Positions 58,095-64,000 of a DNA stretch of 64,000 nt are shown here, piece by piece (position 1 is the stretch's first letter; each line of letters starts with the position of its first letter). The DNA comes from Actinobacillus lignieresii (lineage in GTDB: Bacteria; Pseudomonadota; Gammaproteobacteria; Enterobacterales; Pasteurellaceae). The notes below the pieces were generated by a model. The model was not told the origin of the DNA. It did no database searches and saw nothing but the letters and a program-made list of their open reading frames with translations. The stretch is from contig NZ_UFRM01000001.1 of assembly GCF_900444945.1 (NCBI RefSeq), forward strand, positions 320,501 to 384,500. The letters are read 5' to 3'. Made by a program: the position numbers and the translations under genes.

Positions 58095-58199
58095 TCAGTA
58101 GCAATATTGCAATGCACTTGCGTTGTTGAACCGCCTTGCCGTACTAATTGTACTGTCTGCGGCGGTTCGCCTAGCAACTGCAAGCAATATTTTACTGAT
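58094..58199 (+). repeat. Long imperfect inverted repeat between iscS and iscU
   Basis: The two arms are 58094-58135 and 58158-58199. The outer ATCAGTA pairs with TACTGAT. The ATATTGC and GCAATAT segments match, and the inner AACCGCC pairs with GGCGGTT. An inner GTAC-TAATT-GTAC lies near the apex. The transcript could fold into a hairpin of over 100 nt. It may be an mRNA processing or stability element, or a decayed mobile repeat. Confidence 0.7.
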
Positions 58200-58226
58200 A
58201 ACAGAATTTAACAGAAGGAATGCAAC

Positions 58227-58610
58227 ATGGCATACAGCGAAAAAGTAATCGACCACTACGAAAACCCACGTAACGTAGGAACATTTGACAAAGAAGCGGC
58301 GGATATCGGTACCGGTATGGTAGGTGCGCCGGCTTGTGGCGATATTTTACGTTTACAAATTAAAGTGAACGATCAAGGTATTATCGAAGACGCACGTTTT
58401 AAAGCGTACGGTTGCGGTTCCGCAATCGCATCAAGTTCTTTAATTACCGAATGGGTGAAAGGTAAATCTTTAGAAGAAGCGGGCGCAATCAAAAACAGCG
58501 ACATCGCGGAAGAATTAGAATTACCGCCGGTAAAAGTTCACTGCTCGATTCTTGCGGAAGACGCAATTAAAGCAGCGATTGCCGACTATAAAGAAAAACA
58601 AGCTAAATAA
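58227..58610 (+). CDS. iscU: Iron-sulfur cluster scaffold IscU
   Basis: Scaffold on which 2Fe-2S clusters are built (127 residues). The three ligand cysteines are in GAPACGDILRL, KAYGCGSAIASSS and VKVHCSILAEDAIK, and the LPPVKVHC segment contains the HscA-recognised LPPVK motif. GAAGGAA precedes the ATG. Confidence 0.98.
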   Translation: MAYSEKVIDHYENPRNVGTFDKEAADIGTGMVGAPACGDILRLQIKVNDQGIIEDARFKAYGCGSAIASSSLITEWVKGKSLEEAGAIKNSDIAEELELPPVKVHCSILAEDAIKAAIADYKEKQAK

Positions 58611-58754
58611 TAATATTTAACTTCGGACGACACGGAAAGCACGAAAACAAGCGGTTGTTTTTTCGCAAAATTTTGCAAAATCAACGTTTTCGGGTATTTC
58701 CGTGTTTTCCGTGGTAAAGATCGTTTTCATTTAACAGATTAAAAAGGATAACTT

Positions 58755-59078
58755 ATGGCAATTACATTGACAGAAACAGCAGCAAATCGAGTTCGTACAT
58801 TCTTAGAAAACCGCGGTAAAGGAATCGGTTTACGTTTAGGAGTGAAAACATCGGGCTGTTCGGGACTGGCTTATGTGCTTGAGTTTGTTGATGTGTTAAA
58901 TGAGGATGATCACGTCTTTGAGCAACACGGCGTAAAAGTGATTGTAGATGAAAAAAGTCTGACTTATTTAGACGGTACCGAATTGGATTTCGTCAAAGAA
59001 GGTTTAAACGAAGGCTTTAAATATAACAATCCGAATGTGAAAGATTCTTGCGGTTGCGGTGAAAGTTTTAACGTATAG
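58755..59078 (+). CDS. iscA: Iron-sulfur assembly protein IscA
   Basis: A-type Fe-S carrier (107 residues) with the three conserved cysteines in [13 protein letters not shown] and DSCGCGESF. It is downstream of iscU with a 144-base gap that contains uptake-sequence-like and TTTTGCAAAA segments. It precedes hscB by nine bases. Confidence 0.97.
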   Translation: MAITLTETAANRVRTFLENRGKGIGLRLGVKTSGCSGLAYVLEFVDVLNEDDHVFEQHGVKVIVDEKSLTYLDGTELDFVKEGLNEGFKYNNPNVKDSCGCGESFNV

Positions 59079-59087
59079 AGACAAACA

Positions 59088-59609
59088 ATGAATAATCCTT
59101 TTGTACTATTTGATTTACCGGTTCAATTCGAATTAGATAACGCTTTGCTTTCCGAACGTTATCTGGCACTACAAAAACAGCTTCATCCGGATAATTTCGC
59201 CAGCAGTTCTGCAGCGGAACAATTAGCGGCGGTACAAAAATCGGCGGATGTGAATACGGCGTTACAGACACTTAAAGATCCGATTTTACGTGCGGAAGCG
59301 ATCATTGAAATCCATACCGGCGAAGCGAAAAATCTCGAAGAAAAAAGTATGCGAGATATTGAGTTTTTAATGCAACAGATGGAATGGCACGAGAAACTCG
59401 AAACGATTGAACATCGTCACGATGAAAACGAATTAACCGCCTTCTTAAAGCAAATTAAAACCGAACAAAAAGTCGTGTTGCAGCAATTGCAACAAACGCT
59501 TGAAGCACAGCAATGGCAACAAGCTAATGCGCTGACCGATCGCTTACGCTATTTTAAAAAGCTGATTATTCAAATTGAAAAAGTCGAAGAAAAATTCTTT
59601 GAGATGTAG
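59088..59609 (+). CDS. hscB: Fe-S assembly co-chaperone HscB
   Basis: J-domain protein (173 residues) that brings IscU to HscA. The HPD motif is in LQKQLHPDNFAS near residue 34, and the C-terminal helical domain binds IscU. In E. coli hscA follows directly; here three unrelated genes lie between. Confidence 0.95.
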   Translation: MNNPFVLFDLPVQFELDNALLSERYLALQKQLHPDNFASSSAAEQLAAVQKSADVNTALQTLKDPILRAEAIIEIHTGEAKNLEEKSMRDIEFLMQQMEWHEKLETIEHRHDENELTAFLKQIKTEQKVVLQQLQQTLEAQQWQQANALTDRLRYFKKLIIQIEKVEEKFFEM

Positions 59610-59656
59610 TGGTATCGGCCGCATACAAGCGGTCTGATTTTAAGAGAATTTTACAA

Positions 59657-60109
59657 ATGGCTTTACCCTATATTTTGTTGGCATTAGTCGCCGGCTCCGC
59701 TTTGGCAAGTCAAGCGGCAATCAATAGCCGCTTAGCGCAAGCAATGCTCGGGCAACCGTTGGTGGCGGCGACCATTTCGTTTGCAACCGGTACGATTGCG
59801 TTATTGTTATTCTGTTTTTGGAAAACGGATTTAAGCGGTGCGTTGCAACAGCTTCCGTCACAGCCGATTTGGAAATTGCTCGGCGGTATTTTAGGCGCCG
59901 GGTTCGTCTTTACTACGGTATTTTTAGCACCTAAAATCGGCATTACCAATATGCTGTTTTTTATTATTGTCGGACAGCTGGTCACAGGGGCGATTATTGA
60001 CCATTTCGGTTTGTTCGGAATGGCGGTTCGTCCTTTCCAATTAAATCAGTTAATCGGCTTATTAACGGTTGCTTGCGGTTTGGGGATTTATTTCTTAGCC
60101 CGAAAATAA
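59657..60109 (+). CDS. DMT-family transporter (YdcZ/DUF606-like)
   Basis: A 150-residue protein with five hydrophobic helices, the single-domain DMT type. The opening ALPYILLALVAGSALASQAAINSRLAQ and the GQLVTGAIIDHFGLFG segment are typical of the DUF606/YdcZ family. The substrate is unknown. The ATG at 59657 follows an uptake sequence (ACAAGCGGTCTGATTTTAAG), whose tail provides the ribosome-site region. It interrupts the isc operon and has no evident link to Fe-S assembly. Confidence 0.82.
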   Translation: MALPYILLALVAGSALASQAAINSRLAQAMLGQPLVAATISFATGTIALLLFCFWKTDLSGALQQLPSQPIWKLLGGILGAGFVFTTVFLAPKIGITNMLFFIIVGQLVTGAIIDHFGLFGMAVRPFQLNQLIGLLTVACGLGIYFLARK

Positions 60110-60136
60110 GCGGTCGAATTTAAAGGAAATTTTGCA

Positions 60137-60769
60137 ATGAAAGCATTAGAAGAATTATTAGATAAGCAATCGGCGTGGCTCATTTTAAGAGATTGGTTTA
60201 CGCAAGCAAAAAATCATTATGAAATTTTAGCGAGCTATCCGGAAGACGCCGGTGCGGCGTTAGTCGGAATGCAGCTTTCGACGCGTTCGCCGATGGGCGC
60301 AATCGTATATGAAACCGGCGGCATTTTTATTGATCACGGCTGGTTACGTATTTTAGGCTCAGGTAACGAAAAATTACCGAGAGGCTTATTCGACTGGAAT
60401 TTCGGTAAAACCTTTAAACAATCAGGCGAACAGCCGAGTCATTTATTAGTGGCGGATGATGCGATCGGCGGCTATTTTGCAATTAACGCCGGTGGTTTAG
60501 GTGATAAACTTGGGCAAGTTTATTATCACAACCCGAAAACCAAAAAATGGGAACCGTTAAATTTAGGTTATTCGGAATTTCTCGGCTGGGCGTTAGCCGG
60601 CGATTTAGCCGATTTTTATAAAGACTTACGCTGGGAAAACTGGCAAACGGATATTGAGAATTTACAAGGTCATCAAGTATTAGAATTAGAAAGTAAAATC
60701 GCCGTCCCGATCGAACGCCACTACCAAGGCGTATTCGCACCGGAAAATATGGGCTATTCGGTAGCATAG
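60137..60769 (+). CDS. DUF2625 family protein
   Basis: A 210-residue soluble protein matching DUF2625: SYPEDAGAALVGMQLSTRSPMGAIVYETGG, WLRILGSGNEKLPRGLFDWN and the C-terminal RHYQGVFAPENMGYSVA. No function is established. AAGGAAA precedes the ATG within an uptake-sequence context. It lies between hscB and hscA. Confidence 0.8.
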   Translation: MKALEELLDKQSAWLILRDWFTQAKNHYEILASYPEDAGAALVGMQLSTRSPMGAIVYETGGIFIDHGWLRILGSGNEKLPRGLFDWNFGKTFKQSGEQPSHLLVADDAIGGYFAINAGGLGDKLGQVYYHNPKTKKWEPLNLGYSEFLGWALAGDLADFYKDLRWENWQTDIENLQGHQVLELESKIAVPIERHYQGVFAPENMGYSVA

Positions 60770-60777
60770 CTTTACCA

Positions 60778-60843
60778 CTCTCTCCCCTTGTGGGAGAGAG
60801 ACAGCTAAAAATAGCGTAAGGCTATTTTTAGCAGAGAGAGGGG
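60778..60843 (+). repeat. Two-hairpin repeat, copy B (5' side of the DUF559 gene)
   Basis: Hairpin 1 CTCTCTCCC-CTTGT-GGGAGAGAG (60778-60800, perfect), then ACA, then hairpin 2 GCTAAAAATAGC-GTAAG-GCTATTTTTAGC (60804-60832, perfect), then the tail AGAGAGAGGGG (60833-60843). It is in the + orientation and starts eight bases after the DUF2625 stop. Confidence 0.92.
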
Positions 60844-60900
60844 AAAAGTCCCTTTTCTCGATTGAGATCGCAAAAATATTTGAAAAATTATTTTCTACTT

Positions 60901-60919
60901 TCGCTAAATTATTTAGCGA
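60901..60919 (+). promoter_or_regulatory. Perfect hairpin beside the DUF559 ribosome site
   Basis: TCGCTAAA-TTA-TTTAGCGA, a perfect 8-bp stem ending just where the GAGGTGG ribosome site begins (60918-60924), nine bases before the ATG. It could hide the ribosome site or be an operator. Confidence 0.6.
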
Positions 60920-60927
60920 GGTGGAAT

Positions 60928-61281
60928 ATGAAAGAAAAATTACTGCAACGGGCAAAGAAACTTCGCTCTTCAATGACAGAGGAAGAGCAGATGCTTTGGC
61001 AAGAATTACGAGCAAAGCGTTTTATTGGAACAAAATTTCGACGTCAGCAAGTAATAGGATTTTATATTGTTGATTTCATTTGTTTTTCAAAAAAATTAAT
61101 TATTGAATTAGATGGTATTCAACATATAGATCGGCAATCTTATGATGAACAACGAACTAGATATTTAAATCAACAAGGGTTTAAAGTATTACGTTTTTGG
61201 AATAGTGAGATTCATAATGATCTAGATCGTGTATTAGATACGATTTTTTATGCGATTGATATGGATTACCCCTCTCTCTGA
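60928..61281 (+). CDS. DUF559 endonuclease-like protein
   Basis: A 117-residue protein of the DUF559 group, related by fold to very-short-patch-repair endonucleases. The family start (LLQRAKKLRSSMTEEEQMLWQELR) is followed by FRRQQVIGFYIVDFICFSKK and LIIELDGIQH, giving the D and E-x-D of a PD-(D/E)xK-like site, and the C-terminal LNQQGFKVLRFWNSEI. The biological role is not known. The ATG at 60928 has GAGGTGG upstream. The last codons (Tyr-Pro-Ser-Leu-stop) are encoded by the repeat copy that follows. It is bracketed by inverted repeats and interrupts the isc operon. Confidence 0.85.
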   Translation: MKEKLLQRAKKLRSSMTEEEQMLWQELRAKRFIGTKFRRQQVIGFYIVDFICFSKKLIIELDGIQHIDRQSYDEQRTRYLNQQGFKVLRFWNSEIHNDLDRVLDTIFYAIDMDYPSL

Positions 61282-61334
61282 TATTTGCTTCTGGACGAAG
61301 CAAATATCGGTCTCTCTCCCACAAGGGGAGAGAG
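61269..61334 (-). repeat. Two-hairpin repeat, copy C (3' side of the DUF559 gene)
   Basis: Read on the minus strand: hairpin 1 CTCTCTCCC-CTTGT-GGGAGAGAG (61312-61334), then ACC, then hairpin 2 GATATTTGCTTC... here written as arms 61297-61308 and 61280-61291 with loop GTCCA (61292-61296), then the tail AGAGAGAGGGG (61269-61279). All stems are perfect. It is inverted relative to copy B. Confidence 0.92.
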
Positions 61335-61416
61335 TTAAGGAATACATCATTTTGACCGTAATTTATCACCTCGTTCACAAAGGTGAAAGAGCAATAAAAA
61401 AGAGAGATAAAACATA

Positions 61417-63270
61417 ATGGCATTACTTCAAATTGCTGAGCCGGGGCAGACGGCTGCACCGCATCAGCATCGTTTAGCGGTGGGTATTGACCTCGGCACG
61501 ACCAATTCTTTGGTGGCAAGTGTACGTAGCGGGCAAACGCAGGTGTTGTTAGATGATCAGGAACGTGCGTTAGTGCCGTCAGTCGTTCACTACGGCGAAC
61601 AACAAAAAACGGTTGGGATGGAAGCATTTGCACAGGCGAGTCTCGATCCGCAAAATACGGTCATTTCGGCGAAACGCTTAATCGGTCGCTCGCTTGCAGA
61701 CGTACAAACACGTTATCCGGATTTGCCTTATCAATTTATTGCCAGCGATAACGGCTTGCCACTTATTCAAACCAAGCAAGGTAATAAAAGCCCGGTTGAA
61801 GTGTCGGCGGATATTTTAAGCCACTTAAATCGCTTTGCCGAACAACGTTTAGGCGGAGAATTATCCGGTGTGGTCATTACCGTGCCGGCGTATTTTGACG
61901 ATGCACAACGCCAAAGTACTAAAGATGCGGCACGTCTTGCCGGTTTAAACGTATTACGTTTATTAAATGAACCGACGGCAGCGGCGATTGCTTACGGTTT
62001 GGATAGCGGACAAGAAGGCGTGATTGCGGTCTATGACTTAGGCGGCGGCACTTTCGATATTTCGATTTTACGCTTAAGTCGCGGCGTATTTGAAGTGTTG
62101 GCGACCGGCGGCGATACCGCACTTGGCGGCGATGACTTCGACCATTTACTCGCAGATTGGATTGCACAACAGGCAAATTACCAACCGCAAAATGCTAACG
62201 AACAGCGTGAGTTATTAACCCTTGCCACCCAAACTAAAGTAGCACTTTCACAAGCGGTCGAAACCGAAGTGAAATTTGCAAATTGGCAAGGCACGGTAAG
62301 CCGTGAGCAATTTAACGAGTTAATTCAACCGTTAGTTAAGCGTTCATTGATGACCTGTCGCCGTGCGTTAAAAGATGCCAGCGTGGAAGGCGAAGAAATC
62401 CGTGAAGTAGTGATGGTGGGCGGTTCGACTCGAGTGCCGTTTGTACGTGAACAAGTCGGTGAGTTTTTCGGTAAGCAGCCTTTAACTTCGATTGATCCGG
62501 ATAAAGTTGTGGCATTAGGGGCGGCGATTCAAGCGGATATTTTAGTCGGTAATAAACCGGACAGCGAAATGCTGCTGTTAGACGTGGTACCGCTTTCTCT
62601 CGGTATCGAAACGATGGGCGGTTTAGTTGAGAAAATTATTCCGCGTAACACGACGATTCCGGTTGCACGTGCGCAAGAATTTACTACCGCGAAAGACGGT
62701 CAAACCGCAATGAGCGTACATGTGTTACAAGGCGAACGTGAGTTGGTCGAAGATTGTCGTTCACTCGGTCGCTTTACGTTACGAGGCATTCCGCCGATGG
62801 TTGCCGGTGCGGCGACGATTCGTGTTACTTATCAAGTGGATGCGGACGGTTTGCTCAGCGTAACGGCAATGGAAAAATCGACTAAAGTGCAGGCTTCGAT
62901 TCAAATTAAACCGTCTTACGGTTTAACTGACGAAGAAGTTACACAAATGATTAAATCTTCAATGACCAATGCCAAAGAAGATATGGAAGCCCGCCAACTT
63001 GCCGAACAGCGAGTTGAAGCGGACAGAACGATTGATACGGTTATTTCGGCATTACAACAAGACGGTGCGGAAGTATTAAGCGTTGAGGAGTTTAAATTAA
63101 TTGAAGCGGAAATCGCAAAACTGATTCAATTAAAACAAGGGACGGATCGACAAGCGATTGCCCAAGGGGTAAAAGATTTAGATCTCGCCACACAAACATT
63201 TGCTGCGAAGCGAATGAATTTATCAATCCAAAAAGCATTAGCGGGTAAAGCCGTTGATGAGATTATTTAG
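61417..63270 (+). CDS. hscA: Fe-S assembly chaperone HscA
   Basis: Specialised Hsp70 (617 residues) that drives cluster release from IscU using ATP. Signatures are [32 protein letters not shown] and [18 protein letters not shown] in the ATPase domain, and the substrate domain beginning [14 protein letters not shown]. Its length and its place just before fdx identify HscA rather than DnaK. The isc operon resumes here after the three inserted genes. Confidence 0.97.
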   Translation: MALLQIAEPGQTAAPHQHRLAVGIDLGTTNSLVASVRSGQTQVLLDDQERALVPSVVHYGEQQKTVGMEAFAQASLDPQNTVISAKRLIGRSLADVQTRYPDLPYQFIASDNGLPLIQTKQGNKSPVEVSADILSHLNRFAEQRLGGELSGVVITVPAYFDDAQRQSTKDAARLAGLNVLRLLNEPTAAAIAYGLDSGQEGVIAVYDLGGGTFDISILRLSRGVFEVLATGGDTALGGDDFDHLLADWIAQQANYQPQNANEQRELLTLATQTKVALSQAVETEVKFANWQGTVSREQFNELIQPLVKRSLMTCRRALKDASVEGEEIREVVMVGGSTRVPFVREQVGEFFGKQPLTSIDPDKVVALGAAIQADILVGNKPDSEMLLLDVVPLSLGIETMGGLVEKIIPRNTTIPVARAQEFTTAKDGQTAMSVHVLQGERELVEDCRSLGRFTLRGIPPMVAGAATIRVTYQVDADGLLSVTAMEKSTKVQASIQIKPSYGLTDEEVTQMIKSSMTNAKEDMEARQLAEQRVEADRTIDTVISALQQDGAEVLSVEEFKLIEAEIAKLIQLKQGTDRQAIAQGVKDLDLATQTFAAKRMNLSIQKALAGKAVDEII

Positions 63271-63390
63271 TTTTTATCACTGAAAATACGGAATACTCGG
63301 AAAATAGTATTTGCAAAGAATCGGCAAAATCCGACCGCTTGCATTAATTGATTTCCGTGTCTTTCGATGGTAAATCAAAGAGAGGATATT

Positions 63391-63732
63391 ATGCCAAAAG
63401 TTGTTTTTCTTCCGCATGAAGAGTTCTGCCCGGAAGGTATGGTGATTGAAGCGCAAACCGGCGACAATTTATTAGAGTTAGCACACAATGCAGGTGTTGA
63501 AATTCACCATGCTTGTGACGGTTCTTGTGCGTGTACTACTTGCCATGTGGTAATTCGTGAAGGATTTGATTCATTAAATGAAACGACCGATCAAGAAGAA
63601 GATATGCTAGATAAAGCATGGGGTCTGGAAATGGACAGCCGTTTAAGTTGCCAATGTGTGGTTGGTGAAGAAGACTTAGTGGTAGAGATTCCGAAATATA
63701 ACTTAAATCATGCAAATGAGGTGGCACACTAA
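63391..63732 (+). CDS. fdx: 2Fe-2S ferredoxin of the isc operon
   Basis: Adrenodoxin-type ferredoxin (113 residues) that supplies electrons for cluster assembly. The ligands are in [16 protein letters not shown] (C-x5-C-x2-C) and RLSCQCVV. The ATG at 63391 follows GAGAGGA; an in-frame GTG/ATG extension eight codons upstream is not conserved. Its stop overlaps the next start. Confidence 0.96.
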   Translation: MPKVVFLPHEEFCPEGMVIEAQTGDNLLELAHNAGVEIHHACDGSCACTTCHVVIREGFDSLNETTDQEEDMLDKAWGLEMDSRLSCQCVVGEEDLVVEIPKYNLNHANEVAH

Positions 63733-63926
63733 TGAAATGGTCTGATACACGCATGATTGCGGAAAATCTCTATGATATGAATCCGGATTTAGATCCGACA
63801 ACGGTTCGTTTTACCGATATGCACAAATGGATCTGCGAAATGGACGATTTTGATGATGATCCGGAAGCGTCAAACGAACAGGTTCTTGAGGCTATCTTGA
63901 CTATTTGGCTTGAAGAATACAAATAA
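63732..63926 (+). CDS. iscX: Fe-S assembly protein IscX
   Basis: A 64-residue acidic protein ([39 protein letters not shown]) that binds IscS and has been proposed as an iron donor or regulator. Its start overlaps the fdx stop (TAATG). It is the last gene of the operon; the remaining 74 bases of the window show nothing clear. Confidence 0.95.
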   Translation: MKWSDTRMIAENLYDMNPDLDPTTVRFTDMHKWICEMDDFDDDPEASNEQVLEAILTIWLEEYK

Positions 63927-64000
63927 TCTGTAAAAACCTAAAGCGAAAGTTTTAGTTTTTGTTCGCAACTACTTATATTTTTGCATCTGTTTTGCTTGGC

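Larger units (their letters stand above)
60778..61334 (+). mobile_element. Candidate repeat-bracketed DUF559 cassette
   Basis: Copies B (+) and C (-) of the two-hairpin repeat bracket a single DUF559 nuclease-like gene as 66-bp imperfect terminal inverted repeats, total 557 bp. The gene's stop codon lies inside copy C. A solo copy lies between nrdA and nrdB. The arrangement resembles REP/RAYT-type domesticated elements or a small transposon, but no target duplication was found. This is an inference from structure only. Confidence 0.4.

Noticed and set aside
58094..58199. tRNA-like sequence (GGTTCGCC) between iscS and iscU
   Set aside because: No acceptor stem, anticodon arm or CCA context could be drawn; the long inverted repeat explains the structure better.
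63927..64000. Terminator after iscX
   Set aside because: AAAACCTAAAG and CTTTAGGTTTT-like arms around 63932-63960 pair poorly, so I did not annotate a terminator.
1..64000. CRISPR arrays, tRNA/rRNA genes, prophage, replication origin
   Set aside because: No regularly spaced direct repeats, cloverleaf structures, rRNA cores, phage gene modules or DnaA-box clusters were seen.

Overview
The window is chromosomal DNA of a Pasteurellaceae gammaproteobacterium. The many copies of the uptake signal core ACAAGCGGT, often followed by CGAATTT and then TTTGCAAAA, are the Apl-type DNA uptake sequence, which points to the Actinobacillus pleuropneumoniae clade. The gene content (yidE, ttcA, yacL, lptD, a PAS-less ArcB, isc genes) fits. 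I see no rRNA, tRNA, CRISPR array, prophage or replication origin. Most of the window is dense housekeeping sequence.

Layout. 1-2558: galT-galK-galM (Leloir pathway, minus strand) behind a CRP site. 2819-6420: nrdA-nrdB (class Ia ribonucleotide reductase, minus) with tandem NrdR boxes; a two-hairpin repeat lies between the two genes. 6634-9428: a membrane metallophosphoesterase and catalase. 9657-11534: htpG with a near-perfect sigma-32 promoter. 11564-12982: an IS3-family insertion that split the htpG terminator exactly at its loop. 13090-15688: tkt and rpmE, the latter with a structured leader. 15750-18636: LPS-type glycosyltransferases. 18637-23622: ilvY-like regulator, xthA, an NhaC-type antiporter, ttcA, yfbV. 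23781-29268: yciC-yciB-yciA-yciI, glnE, yacL. 29338-37476: gltS, yidE, yihI, a DUF2489 gene, hemN, lptD.

37665-43588 is the accessory region. It holds a wrecked two-partner secretion / contact-dependent-inhibition type locus: a TpsB transporter with a nonsense codon and a frameshift, a TpsA exoprotein collapsed by two out-of-frame internal deletions, an intact 3' segment with a lipase-like Ser-Asp-His signature, and a small candidate immunity gene. A second insertion sequence follows, with a zinc-ribbon IS256-like transposase and an 8-bp target duplication.

43784-55872 returns to core genes: purH (PurR box), a small acetyltransferase, dacB, greA, prmB, smrB, an aldo/keto reductase, a DMT permease, arcB, ogt and fadL. 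56361-63926 is the isc iron-sulfur cluster operon (iscR-iscS-iscU-iscA-hscB ... hscA-fdx-iscX) behind an IscR type-1 site. Three unrelated genes sit between hscB and hscA. The last of them, a DUF559 nuclease-like gene, is bracketed by two inverted copies of the same two-hairpin repeat found between nrdA and nrdB. The repeat has constant CT/GA-rich outer parts, and an inner stem whose sequence differs in every copy while its perfect pairing and GT-initial 5-nt loop are kept. I regard this repeat-nuclease unit as the best candidate for an undescribed system here. Many intergenic terminators are built from inverted pairs of the uptake sequence.
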